From the NCBI GenBank assembly GCA_034408935.1, contig DAOUMV010000017.1, positions 12,262 through 76,261 on the forward strand: a stretch of 64,000 nucleotides of DNA, in the 5' to 3' direction. The translations under genes were made by a program, and so were the position numbers. Origin of the DNA: DAOUMF01 sp034408935. Its GTDB lineage: Bacteria; Chloroflexota; Dehalococcoidia; SM23-28-2; RBG-16-64-32. Of this stretch, positions 34,107 through 41,289 are shown in pieces (position 1 is the stretch's first letter; every line of letters begins with the position of its first letter). The notes beneath the pieces were generated by a model that made no database searches, was not told the DNA's origin, and saw only the letters and a program-made list of their open reading frames with translations.

Positions 34107-36386
34107 TCAATCGTGGTAGGGTTGGGCACCGCCCGGCGAGGCCCCTTCCAGGTTGGCCATACCGAGCCTCAGCCATAGACGGCGGAGGGGCGCCGGCGCC
34201 CACCAGTTGAGGCGGCCCATCAGCCGCATGGCGGCCGGGACGAACAGCGCGCGCACGATCGTGGCATCGATGGCGATCGCCACCGCTATCCCGAGTCCCA
34301 CCTGCTTGACGAAGATGATCTCGCTGGTCGCGAAGGACGCTGATACCACCACCAGAAGTAGGGCGGCGCTGGTGATGATCCGTCCCGTGCGCTCCAGGCC
34401 ACGGACCACGCTCATCCGATTATCGCCGCTGGCGTCGTACTCCTCCTTGATGCGGCTCAGGAGGAACACTTCATAGTCCATGGACAGACCAAAGACGACG
34501 GCGAACATGAAGACCGGCACAAACAGGGTGATGGCGCCCACGGATTCGAACCGCAGCAGCCATTCCAGGTTGCCGTCCTGAAACACCCACACCAGGGCAC
34601 CGAAGGCTGCCCCCAGCGACAGCACGTTCATGACCAGCGCCTTGATGGGCACCACGAAGGACCCGAAAGCCAGGAACAGCGCCCCGAAGGTCACCAGAGC
34701 GATGAAGGCTATGGCATAGGGTAGCCGTTCCCGAATGGTGTTCCTGCTGTCGAGGAAGGCGGCGCTTCTGCCGCCCACCAGCGCCTCCAGGCCACCGGTC
34801 GGCCGGATACTCCGGATCTCCCCCACCGCGTCCAGCGCCTCGTCCGACAGGTGATCAGAGGAGAGGACGGCGGACACCAGCGTCACGTTGTTCTCGGTGA
34901 AGCGGTCGACGACTGGGCCCAGAGACGGGTCTAACTGGTCTAGCAACTCTGGTGGCTGCGCGTAGAGCGCCTGGTACTCCTGGCGTCCCAGGGAGGAGTC
35001 GAGGCTGACGATGCTGTCCACTCGCTCTACCCCCGGCACGTCCTCGATGGCAGTAACGTAGTCGAAGAGAGACCCTACGTTCTCCGGTGCCAGAACGTCA
35101 TCGGGGGTCTCCACCAGGATCTGGACCGGCGACGTCTCATTGGGTGAGAAGTGCTCGCCGTTGGCTAGCAGCTCGTGCACCTGGCGTGGCTCGGCGTCCT
35201 TGCCAAGGATGCGAGAGTCGGAGGTCGTGAACTGCACCCGCAGGAAGGGCAACGCCGCGGCGATCAGCACGGTTGCCACGACCACGGCGACCACGATCGG
35301 CCGGCGCATCACCCAGTTGGCGAGCCGGGACCAGAAGGCGGATCCGTCGCCGTGGATCCAGGCACGGCGAATCGAAAGGGCGTTCACCCGCGGGCCGAGG
35401 ACGGCGAGCATCGCTGGCAGGACGGTGAGCGACCACGCCACGGCGATGAAGGCGACCAGGGCGCCACCCAGAGCCATGCTGCGCATCCACAAATGCGGGA
35501 AGAAGAACAGGCCCAGCATGCTCACGGCCACCGCGACGCCGGAGAACGTCACCGCCTTGCCGGCTGTGGTCACCGTGCGCACGATGGCGGCGGTGGACTG
35601 CAGGCCCCTGCCCAGTTCCTCCCGGTAGCGGTTCACCACCAGCAGCGAGTAGTCGATGGCCAGGCCTAAACCCAGCATTATGACGATGTTTAAGACAAAG
35701 ACGTTGACGTCGGTGAACTGGGTGATCAGCCGCAGCGCTGCCATGGTGGTCAGGATGGATAGGCCGCCGATGAGCAAGGGCAGCAACGAGGCCACCACGC
35801 TGCCGAACACGATGACCAGCAGCACGGCAACGATGGCAAAGGCCAGCAACTCGGCTCGGCGCGAGTCCTTCTCTATCTGCTGTGTGGCGATGTCCATAGT
35901 AACCGTGATGCCGCCGAGCTGGACTGGTACTGTCGACGCTCGCAGCGCGGACTCGACGTCAGGCAGAGCATCGATCTTTGCGTCCTGGTTGCCCGCTAGA
36001 CTGATAACGGCGAAGGTCTGGCTGCGGTCGAAGGAGACGAGGGCGTCGCCTCCGCCGTTGTAGAACGAGGTGACGCTGACCACCCCCTCCTGCTGCTCGG
36101 CGTCGGCCAGAGTTGACTGGATGCTGGCGGCGAAGGCGGGATCGTCCACGGAGGTGGTCTCGTCCCCGAAGACGGCTATAACGTCGGCCTCGCCCAGGCC
36201 TAGGTCGTCGACAAGACGGTCCTCCACTTCGAACGAGTCGCTGCCGACGGCCTCCAAGCCGCTGCCCGATTCAAGGTCGTCGAACACGCCCGAGCCGTAG
36301 CTCAGACCCAGGACCGCGACCGCGAGCGCGGCCGCCAGGGTGGCGAAGCGAAGACGAACCGCTAGGCTTCCGATCCGGCTGAACAT
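34107..36386 (-). CDS. MMPL family transporter
   Basis: A 759-residue RND-type membrane protein with two repeats of one helix, a large periplasmic loop, and five helices. The MMPL proton-relay motifs are visible in both halves: GLGLAIDYSLLVVNRYREE and VFGLSMDYEVFLLSRIKEEY, with Asp-Tyr pairs. In actinobacteria MmpL proteins export lipids and siderophores; in other bacteria the cargo is mostly unknown. GGAGGGAGGAT precedes the ATG. It stands alone with a lipid-activating CoA ligase convergent to it, so a lipid cargo is plausible but unproven. Confidence 0.93.
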   Translation of the reverse strand: MFSRIGSLAVRLRFATLAAALAVAVLGLSYGSGVFDDLESGSGLEAVGSDSFEVEDRLVDDLGLGEADVIAVFGDETTSVDDPAFAASIQSTLADAEQQEGVVSVTSFYNGGGDALVSFDRSQTFAVISLAGNQDAKIDALPDVESALRASTVPVQLGGITVTMDIATQQIEKDSRRAELLAFAIVAVLLVIVFGSVVASLLPLLIGGLSILTTMAALRLITQFTDVNVFVLNIVIMLGLGLAIDYSLLVVNRYREELGRGLQSTAAIVRTVTTAGKAVTFSGVAVAVSMLGLFFFPHLWMRSMALGGALVAFIAVAWSLTVLPAMLAVLGPRVNALSIRRAWIHGDGSAFWSRLANWVMRRPIVVAVVVATVLIAAALPFLRVQFTTSDSRILGKDAEPRQVHELLANGEHFSPNETSPVQILVETPDDVLAPENVGSLFDYVTAIEDVPGVERVDSIVSLDSSLGRQEYQALYAQPPELLDQLDPSLGPVVDRFTENNVTLVSAVLSSDHLSDEALDAVGEIRSIRPTGGLEALVGGRSAAFLDSRNTIRERLPYAIAFIALVTFGALFLAFGSFVVPIKALVMNVLSLGAAFGALVWVFQDGNLEWLLRFESVGAITLFVPVFMFAVVFGLSMDYEVFLLSRIKEEYDASGDNRMSVVRGLERTGRIITSAALLLVVVSASFATSEIIFVKQVGLGIAVAIAIDATIVRALFVPAAMRLMGRLNWWAPAPLRRLWLRLGMANLEGASPGGAQPYHD

Positions 36387-36481
36387 TGGGATCCTCCCTC
36401 CATCGCTCCTCTTGGTCGGCCAATGAGATTAGCCAGAGTGTCGGTTGGGTGACTCGCCCAGAACATGACGCTCCGCGGAGG

Positions 36482-36976
36482 CTAGGTCCTTTCGCCGCCG
36501 GGGGTGCGAGGTGTAAACGACGCTTCACGTCCCGCTATCTGATCCATATGCATTCGGTCGTGGCGATACAGGGAGCGCAGCATCTGGAGGACGCTCATAT
36601 CGCCGAACAGGAGGTGCTTCCCCTTCCTCCTCAGTTCGTCGTCGGTGAGGCCTTCGATGGCCGAAATGGTCTCGCTACGCGCGGAGGCGAGCTCGCGCAG
36701 GAGGTCCGCCAAGGGGCGAGGCTGGGCCTCGGCATAGGCAGGGGGATTCGGCGGCGGAGGGCCCACCTCGGAGCCAGGCTCCTCGCGCGCCTTCATGGCC
36801 CATCCCAGCCACAGCCTCTCGAAGGCTGCCAGGTGGGCGAGCTGCTCCTTCGCCGACCATTCGCGTTCCGAGCGGCGGCTCGCCTCCTCATCGCTCATCT
36901 CCTGAACCTGGGATTCAAGGTCTCGCCGGTGGGACTCCAGCTTCGCCAATAGCTCCTCTAGTTCGGGCGGGCGCAC
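36482..36976 (-). CDS. DinB-like four-helix protein
   Basis: A 164-residue protein with the DinB/DUF664 fold pattern: helix with KEQLAHLAAFE, later helix ending HDRMHMDQI. The histidines are candidates for the metal triad. Relatives include bacillithiol- and mycothiol-dependent transferases. GTG 36976 is chosen because AGGAGAGG lies just upstream; the upstream in-frame residues to 37111 have no homology look. Function is not known. Confidence 0.72.
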   Translation of the reverse strand: MRPPELEELLAKLESHRRDLESQVQEMSDEEASRRSEREWSAKEQLAHLAAFERLWLGWAMKAREEPGSEVGPPPPNPPAYAEAQPRPLADLLRELASARSETISAIEGLTDDELRRKGKHLLFGDMSVLQMLRSLYRHDRMHMDQIAGREASFTPRTPGGERT

Positions 36977-37159
36977 GCTATCCTCTCCTTTCCGTTCATG
37001 TCTAGCGTTCAGGCGCTCTGCTTGGCGAACGGGCTGGCCACGCCCGTCGGCTCCTACCATCGTTCCTCTTTCAAAAGCCTCCTGCCGTTCTAGTGGCAGG
37101 AATGGCAGCACGACTTCTCCCCGCCAACTCAGACGCTGTGGCTGCCTCGCGGCCGCCTC

Positions 37160-37588
37160 CTACTGGCTTCGCTCCTCCACGCGCACCTCCATGACGATGT
37201 GACCCCAGCCGCCGCACCTGACCCCGATGTCGAAGCAACCGACGCGGCGGAAGCGCAGCGAATCAGGATCCGCCCCGGCGTAGAGCAACTCGTTGCTGGC
37301 GAAGATAGGAGTGGCCAGCCCGTGCAGGGCGAAGACGCACATGCGGCGGGGGCACTTCGTGGCAAGGAGATTCCCCGCCCCATCGAAGACAAAGCGGTCG
37401 CCCACCTTGTGCTGGCTGTTGCAGCCGTGCGACTCTACAACCTCGGCCACGATGGTCTTCTGCATCAGTTCCGGCCCCTTGGCGAGCACCTCTTCATTGC
37501 GGGGATTCGCCCGAAATATGGCCATCTCCTCGTCGTTGTACCCCAGATGCTGCTGGAAGAATTTCCACGTGTTCTCGTCTACGGACAT
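37160..37588 (-). CDS. TIGR04076-like small protein
   Basis: A 142-residue protein with the family's pattern: EVVESHGCNSQHKVGDRFVF, then NLLATKCPRRMCVFAL, then C-terminal cysteines in VGCFDIG and RCGGWGH. Many anaerobes carry these small proteins. An N-terminal segment of about 45 residues (LGYNDEEMAIFRANPRNEEV) precedes the core. GGAAGGAGG precedes the ATG. It sits just downstream of the acyl-CoA operon on the same strand. Function unknown; the cysteines suggest metal binding. Confidence 0.7.
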   Translation of the reverse strand: MSVDENTWKFFQQHLGYNDEEMAIFRANPRNEEVLAKGPELMQKTIVAEVVESHGCNSQHKVGDRFVFDGAGNLLATKCPRRMCVFALHGLATPIFASNELLYAGADPDSLRFRRVGCFDIGVRCGGWGHIVMEVRVEERSQ

Positions 37589-37615
37589 GTCGGCCTCCTT
37601 CCTTCGACTTACGGC

Positions 37616-38407
37616 TTATCGGCCTCTGAACTTTGGCGATCGCTTTTCAGTGAAGGCCTGCAATCCCTCGCGGAAGTCATCGCTGATAGCACTCAGCCCT
37701 ATGAAGTGCCGCTCATGTTCTAGCTGCGTCTCCAGGGTCTCGCCCAAGCTCCGGTGGACCAACTCCTTGGCTCGTGCTAGGGCCAGGGTCGGCCCCTGAG
37801 CCAGACGCCGGGCGAGGGCATGGGTCTCCTTCTCTAGGTCGGTGTCCGGTACCACGCGATTGATCAGCCCCAGCCGCTGGGCCTCTGGGGAGGCAATCGG
37901 GTCACCCGCATAGAAGATCTCCAGCGCCTTCTTGAGCCCCACCAGCCGGGGAATGAAGTAGGTGGAGCTACCATCGGGGGAGAGGCCGACCAGGGTGTAG
38001 CCCGTCATGAACTGGGCCGTCTCGGCGGCGACGGTCAGGTCGCAAGCCAGGGCCAGGCTCATCCCGGCACCCACCGCTACCCCGTGGACCTGGGCAATGA
38101 CCGGTTTCTCCATGCGCCGGATCTCGATGATGCCCGTGTGCAGCCGTGAAGCCAGCGTCCGGATGGCCAGCAGAGGGTCTCCCTCCAAGAAGTTGGCGAA
38201 CTCCTTGAGGTCGCCCCCGGCGCAGAAGGCGCGGCCGGCTCCCTTCACCACCACCACACGAACGTCCGAATCGGCGCCACAGCGCATTACGGCGTCCACG
38301 AGATCCTCTCCCAACTGAGGGTTGAGGGCGTTCATCGCTTCGGGCCGGTTCAGGGTCAGGGTGGCGATGTTCTCCTCGATATCGAGGAGAACGGTCTCGT
38401 AGCTCAT
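37616..38407 (-). CDS. Enoyl-CoA hydratase/isomerase, PaaG-like
   Basis: A 263-residue crotonase with both oxyanion segments (GRAFCAGGDLKEF; AVGAGMSLALACD) and LVGLSPDGSSTYFIPRLVG, where the Asp in SPDG is the single acid typical of PaaG-type isomerases rather than the Glu pair of hydratases. It therefore may shift a double bond or open an epoxide on an acyl-CoA. GGAGAGGAGG precedes ATG 38407. It follows the acyl-CoA dehydrogenase by 47 bases in the TetR operon. Confidence 0.9.
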   Translation of the reverse strand: MSYETVLLDIEENIATLTLNRPEAMNALNPQLGEDLVDAVMRCGADSDVRVVVVKGAGRAFCAGGDLKEFANFLEGDPLLAIRTLASRLHTGIIEIRRMEKPVIAQVHGVAVGAGMSLALACDLTVAAETAQFMTGYTLVGLSPDGSSTYFIPRLVGLKKALEIFYAGDPIASPEAQRLGLINRVVPDTDLEKETHALARRLAQGPTLALARAKELVHRSLGETLETQLEHERHFIGLSAISDDFREGLQAFTEKRSPKFRGR

Positions 38408-38454
38408 GTCACTGGGCCTCCTCTCCTGCGCTGGCTCGAGTCGGCCGAGCGCTC

Positions 38455-39621
38455 TTACCACCGCTCCTCTTTGAGAAGCCTCCTGGCGATGGTCAGGCGT
38501 TGCATCTCTGATGTGCCCTCAACGATGGTGAAGGGTCGCACCGCCCGATAGACTCTCTCCAAGTTGGTCTCCCGCAAGCAGCCTGCGCCACCGTGAATCT
38601 GGATAGCCTCGTAGGCCGCACGGTTGACCATCTCCGAGCAGTAGAGTTTGGTCATGGCCGCCTCCTTGCGGATGTCCATTCCTTGGTCTCGCATCCAGGC
38701 CGTCCTGTGGACCATGTTTTCGGCGGCAAACAGCTCGGTGGCCATGTCGGCCAGCTTGAACTGAATGGCCTGGTACGTGGCGATGGAATTGCCGAACTGG
38801 CTCCTCTGCTTGGCGTACTCGGCGCTCATTCTGAGAAGGCGCCGGGCGAAGCCGACGCCCATGGCTGCGGACCTGACCCGGTTGGCGTTTATCCAGTCCA
38901 GGGCTAGGAGCAGGCCGAAGCCTTCCTGTCCCAAAACGTTCTCGGCCGGAACCCGGCAGTCCTCGAAGACCAGCTCACCCTGAAACCCCGTGAAGCCCAT
39001 GCAGTTGTGGGATCGGGTCACGGAGAAGCCGGGCTGGTCTGTGTCCACGAGGAAGCAGGTTATGCCGCCCTTCGCTCCCAGCTTTTCATCGGTCACCGCG
39101 AAAGTCATCGCAAAGTCGGCCTGGGGGGCGTTGGTGATGATGCTCTTGGTGCCGTTGAGCAGGAAGGCCCCGTCTCTCTTGTCGGCTCTAGTCCGAAGAC
39201 TGGTGGCGTCTGAGCCGGCGTCGGGCTCGGACAGGGCGAAGCAGGTGGTGGTCTCCCCCTTCACCACCGGGTAGAGGTACCTTTCCCTCTGCTCCTCGGT
39301 GCAGGCCAGGAGGACGGAAGAAGGTCCTCCGATCCCTCCCAGCACGTCTTCGAAGAACAGCGTGTCGTGAAAGTACGCCTCTATGTCCAGAAGGCAACGT
39401 GCGGAGAAGGAGATGCCCCCTCCGCCGACCTTCTCAGGCATATCGACGCCGTAGAGGCCCAGTTCTTTGGAGCGCAGCCGCACCTGCCTCCTCAGCTCCT
39501 TGGGTGCGGGGCTATCCCAGCTAAGGTTGTTCTCTCTCTCCAGAGGGATGACCTCCTCGGTGACGAACCTCCCAAGGGTCTGCTTCAGCATTTCCACTTC
39601 CTCGGGTACCGCGAAGTCCAT
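38455..39621 (-). CDS. Acyl-CoA dehydrogenase
   Basis: A 388-residue FAD enzyme oxidising an acyl-CoA to the enoyl-CoA. The FAD/substrate signature CFALSEPDAGSDATSLRT and the second signature near the C-terminus (QIHGGAGCLRETNLERVYR) are present, and Glu in TIVEGTSEMQR occupies the catalytic-base position. GAAAGGAGGG precedes the ATG. It is the third gene of the TetR-controlled run. Electron acceptor genes (ETF) are not in the window. Confidence 0.94.
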   Translation of the reverse strand: MDFAVPEEVEMLKQTLGRFVTEEVIPLERENNLSWDSPAPKELRRQVRLRSKELGLYGVDMPEKVGGGGISFSARCLLDIEAYFHDTLFFEDVLGGIGGPSSVLLACTEEQRERYLYPVVKGETTTCFALSEPDAGSDATSLRTRADKRDGAFLLNGTKSIITNAPQADFAMTFAVTDEKLGAKGGITCFLVDTDQPGFSVTRSHNCMGFTGFQGELVFEDCRVPAENVLGQEGFGLLLALDWINANRVRSAAMGVGFARRLLRMSAEYAKQRSQFGNSIATYQAIQFKLADMATELFAAENMVHRTAWMRDQGMDIRKEAAMTKLYCSEMVNRAAYEAIQIHGGAGCLRETNLERVYRAVRPFTIVEGTSEMQRLTIARRLLKEERW

Positions 39622-39662
39622 GGTTTTCCCTCCTTTCAGGTGAAAGGTGTGTCTGAACGGGG

Positions 39663-40181
39663 CTAGGGCTGCGGCGACTGAAAGGCGATGACAGGTCGAC
39701 ACTCACGGCCCTGCACCTTTGGGCAGGGCCGGGGCCCCGGTTCCTCGGTCAGCGGGAGGCCCAGTGCATTGTGCCAGCCCTGAATCCGGTCGCCGGCGGC
39801 GCAATCATAGAGAGGGCCGATACCGGCCTTGGTGACGTTCTCGTGGATATAACAGCGCTTTATCCATCCCTCATAGGAGTGCTCGTCGACAATTCGGATC
39901 TCGAGCTGTGTCAGGGGTGGAGGCGCGAAGACGCGGAAGGCCACCTCGATCACCTGCACCAGCTCCTCCACCGTCGTCGGCTTAGCGATGTTCAGGGCTT
40001 TGATTAGGCGGCGCATCTCCGCCTCGCCCAAAGCGCGGCACGCCTTCTTGTTGAGCCTGTTGGCCGCCTCGAGGCCGAACTCCTGCGCCACGGCATTGAA
40101 CCAGCGGGCGTCGTGGGAGTACCAGCAGCTGCGGATGAGCCCCTCTCGTTCTTCCGGGGACAGGTCTGGCCACAGGAGCAA
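39663..40181 (-). CDS. DUF6125-like protein
   Basis: A 172-residue protein resembling uncharacterised DUF6125/ATC-hydrolase-like proteins: LIRSCWYSHDARWFNAVAQE, EAANRLNKKACRALGEAEM, and a cysteine/histidine-containing C-terminal half (RCYIHENVTKAG, YDCAAGDRIQGW, CPKVQGRECRP). TTG 40181 is chosen because GGGAGGA lies six bases upstream and 11 bases separate it from the TetR stop. It is sandwiched between TetR and the acyl-CoA dehydrogenase. Function unknown. Confidence 0.65.
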   Translation of the reverse strand: MLLWPDLSPEEREGLIRSCWYSHDARWFNAVAQEFGLEAANRLNKKACRALGEAEMRRLIKALNIAKPTTVEELVQVIEVAFRVFAPPPLTQLEIRIVDEHSYEGWIKRCYIHENVTKAGIGPLYDCAAGDRIQGWHNALGLPLTEEPGPRPCPKVQGRECRPVIAFQSPQP

Positions 40182-40192
40182 GATGTTCCTCC

Positions 40193-40837
40193 CTAGCTCT
40201 CGTCCGTGGGCGGTTGCTTTCTGGCTCCGGCTAGCCAATCCAGGTAGCCGTTGATCATCTCCACGACCCTCTGTTCGCCCACGTCCTTATCGAATCCCAA
40301 GAGGCGCACCAGGGTCAGGGTGAAGCCGATGCTGTTGAGGAGCCAAGCTCCCACATAGGGATTTATGTCGTCCCGCACGATGCCCTCGCTCTTTCCTTGC
40401 TCGATGACCTGGGCCAGGAAGCGAACGTAGCCCTTGTGGTTCTCCCGCAACTGGTGAGCGATATCAGGATCGTCGGACTCGGCCAGCGCCTGGAACTGGA
40501 CCTTCAGCTCGTCGGGGTGAGTGCGCAGGCCTTCCACGTAGACGCGCCCCACGCGCGTCAGAGCCGATAGGGTGTCGCCCTCGTCGCTAGTGGCAGCCTG
40601 GTTCCAGAGCACAAGGATGCGCTCTCCTATCCTCTTCAGAATGCGAACAAAGAGTTCTTTCTTGCTGGGGAAGTACTTGTAGATGGTGGGCTCCGATATC
40701 CCTGCCTCCATCGCGATTTCGGCGGTTCCCGCCAGGCGATAGTTGGAGCGGGCGAAGACCCTAGTAGCGGCGCGAAGTATTTGCATCTCTCGCTCTTGGG
40801 CGGAAAGGCGAGTCCTTGCAGCTCGGGTCATGGCCAT
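40193..40837 (-). CDS. TetR family transcriptional regulator
   Basis: A 214-residue TetR protein: N-terminal helix-turn-helix AGTAEIAMEAGISEPTIYKYF (about residues 37-57) and a helical C-terminal ligand domain (PF13305-like in pattern VYVEGLRTHPDELKVQFQ). It starts at ATG 40837, next to a 20-base dyad over its own promoter. It leads a run of DUF6125-like, acyl-CoA dehydrogenase and crotonase genes, so it very likely senses an acyl-CoA or fatty acid and represses its own operon. Effector unknown. Confidence 0.92.
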   Translation of the reverse strand: MAMTRAARTRLSAQEREMQILRAATRVFARSNYRLAGTAEIAMEAGISEPTIYKYFPSKKELFVRILKRIGERILVLWNQAATSDEGDTLSALTRVGRVYVEGLRTHPDELKVQFQALAESDDPDIAHQLRENHKGYVRFLAQVIEQGKSEGIVRDDINPYVGAWLLNSIGFTLTLVRLLGFDKDVGEQRVVEMINGYLDWLAGARKQPPTDES

Positions 40838-40847
40838 TCTCAAGCGG

Positions 40848-40867
40848 ACTAGTGAGCACTCACTAGT
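40848..40867. promoter_or_regulatory. TetR operator
   Basis: Nine-base perfect arms ACTAGTGAG and CTCACTAGT with a two-base centre. It overlaps the -10 element and lies 11 bases before the TetR start codon, the classic autoregulation layout. Confidence 0.75.
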
Positions 40868-40893
40868 ATCCCCGATGACTCTTTCGTTGTCAA
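40865..40893 (-). promoter_or_regulatory. Sigma70 promoter of the TetR operon
   Basis: Consensus -35 TTGACA (40888-40893), 17-base spacer and -10 GATACT (40865-40870), four of six matches. The -10 overlaps one arm of the dyad, so repressor binding would block RNA polymerase. Confidence 0.75.
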
Positions 40894-41030
40894 GCTGTAC
40901 GCACACCCCGAAGAGTGGCCGATTCCCCTATCCGGAGCTGAGGTCGAACGGATTCCAGAGGCGCTTCTCCCCCCAAGTCAGCCCGATTCGCATAAGTAGG
41001 GACCACGGGCTGTCGCGCCAACGCCCCTAC

Positions 41031-41063
41031 CCGCTCGTGGTGAGCCCGTCGAACCATGAGCGG
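41031..41063. repeat. REP-like hairpin
   Basis: CCGCTCGTGGT and ACCATGAGCGG form an 11-pair stem (one G-T) around an 11-base loop. Sequences of this GAGCGG / GTCGAAC type are common REP elements in environmental bacteria. Confidence 0.6.
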
Positions 41064-41090
41064 GAGGTTGTGGCTCCGCTCGCCCTTCTA

Positions 41091-41133
41091 CCCGTTCGAC
41101 AGGCTCAGGGCAGGCAGGCTCAGGGTGAGCGGG
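41091..41133. repeat. Degenerate second REP-like unit
   Basis: A second unit with CCCG...CGGG ends and an internally repeated CAGGCTCAGGG. Together with 41031-41063 it forms a REP doublet in the TetR-sulfatase gap. Confidence 0.5.
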
Positions 41134-41148
41134 AAGGGACGCATTCCA

Positions 41149-41223
41149 GGCGGCGAACGCCCGCTGCATGGCGATCGCGCACTCCAGCGCCCGTGTGGCC
41201 GAGGAGAATGAGGCCATGAAGCC
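41149..41223 (-). pseudogene. Captured 75-base fragment of the cyclase gene
   Basis: 75 bases equal 44075-44149 with a single mismatch, encoding GFMASFSSATRALECAIAMQ-type sequence of the cyclase catalytic domain. It is far too short to function. It adjoins the REP-like units and is 2.9 kb from its source. Confidence 0.85.
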
Positions 41224-41289
41224 ATACCGTGCTTTCCAAGCATGGTCACTGTGCGTCATCCGCCCGGATCAGTCCCTGGCTACGCGTAG

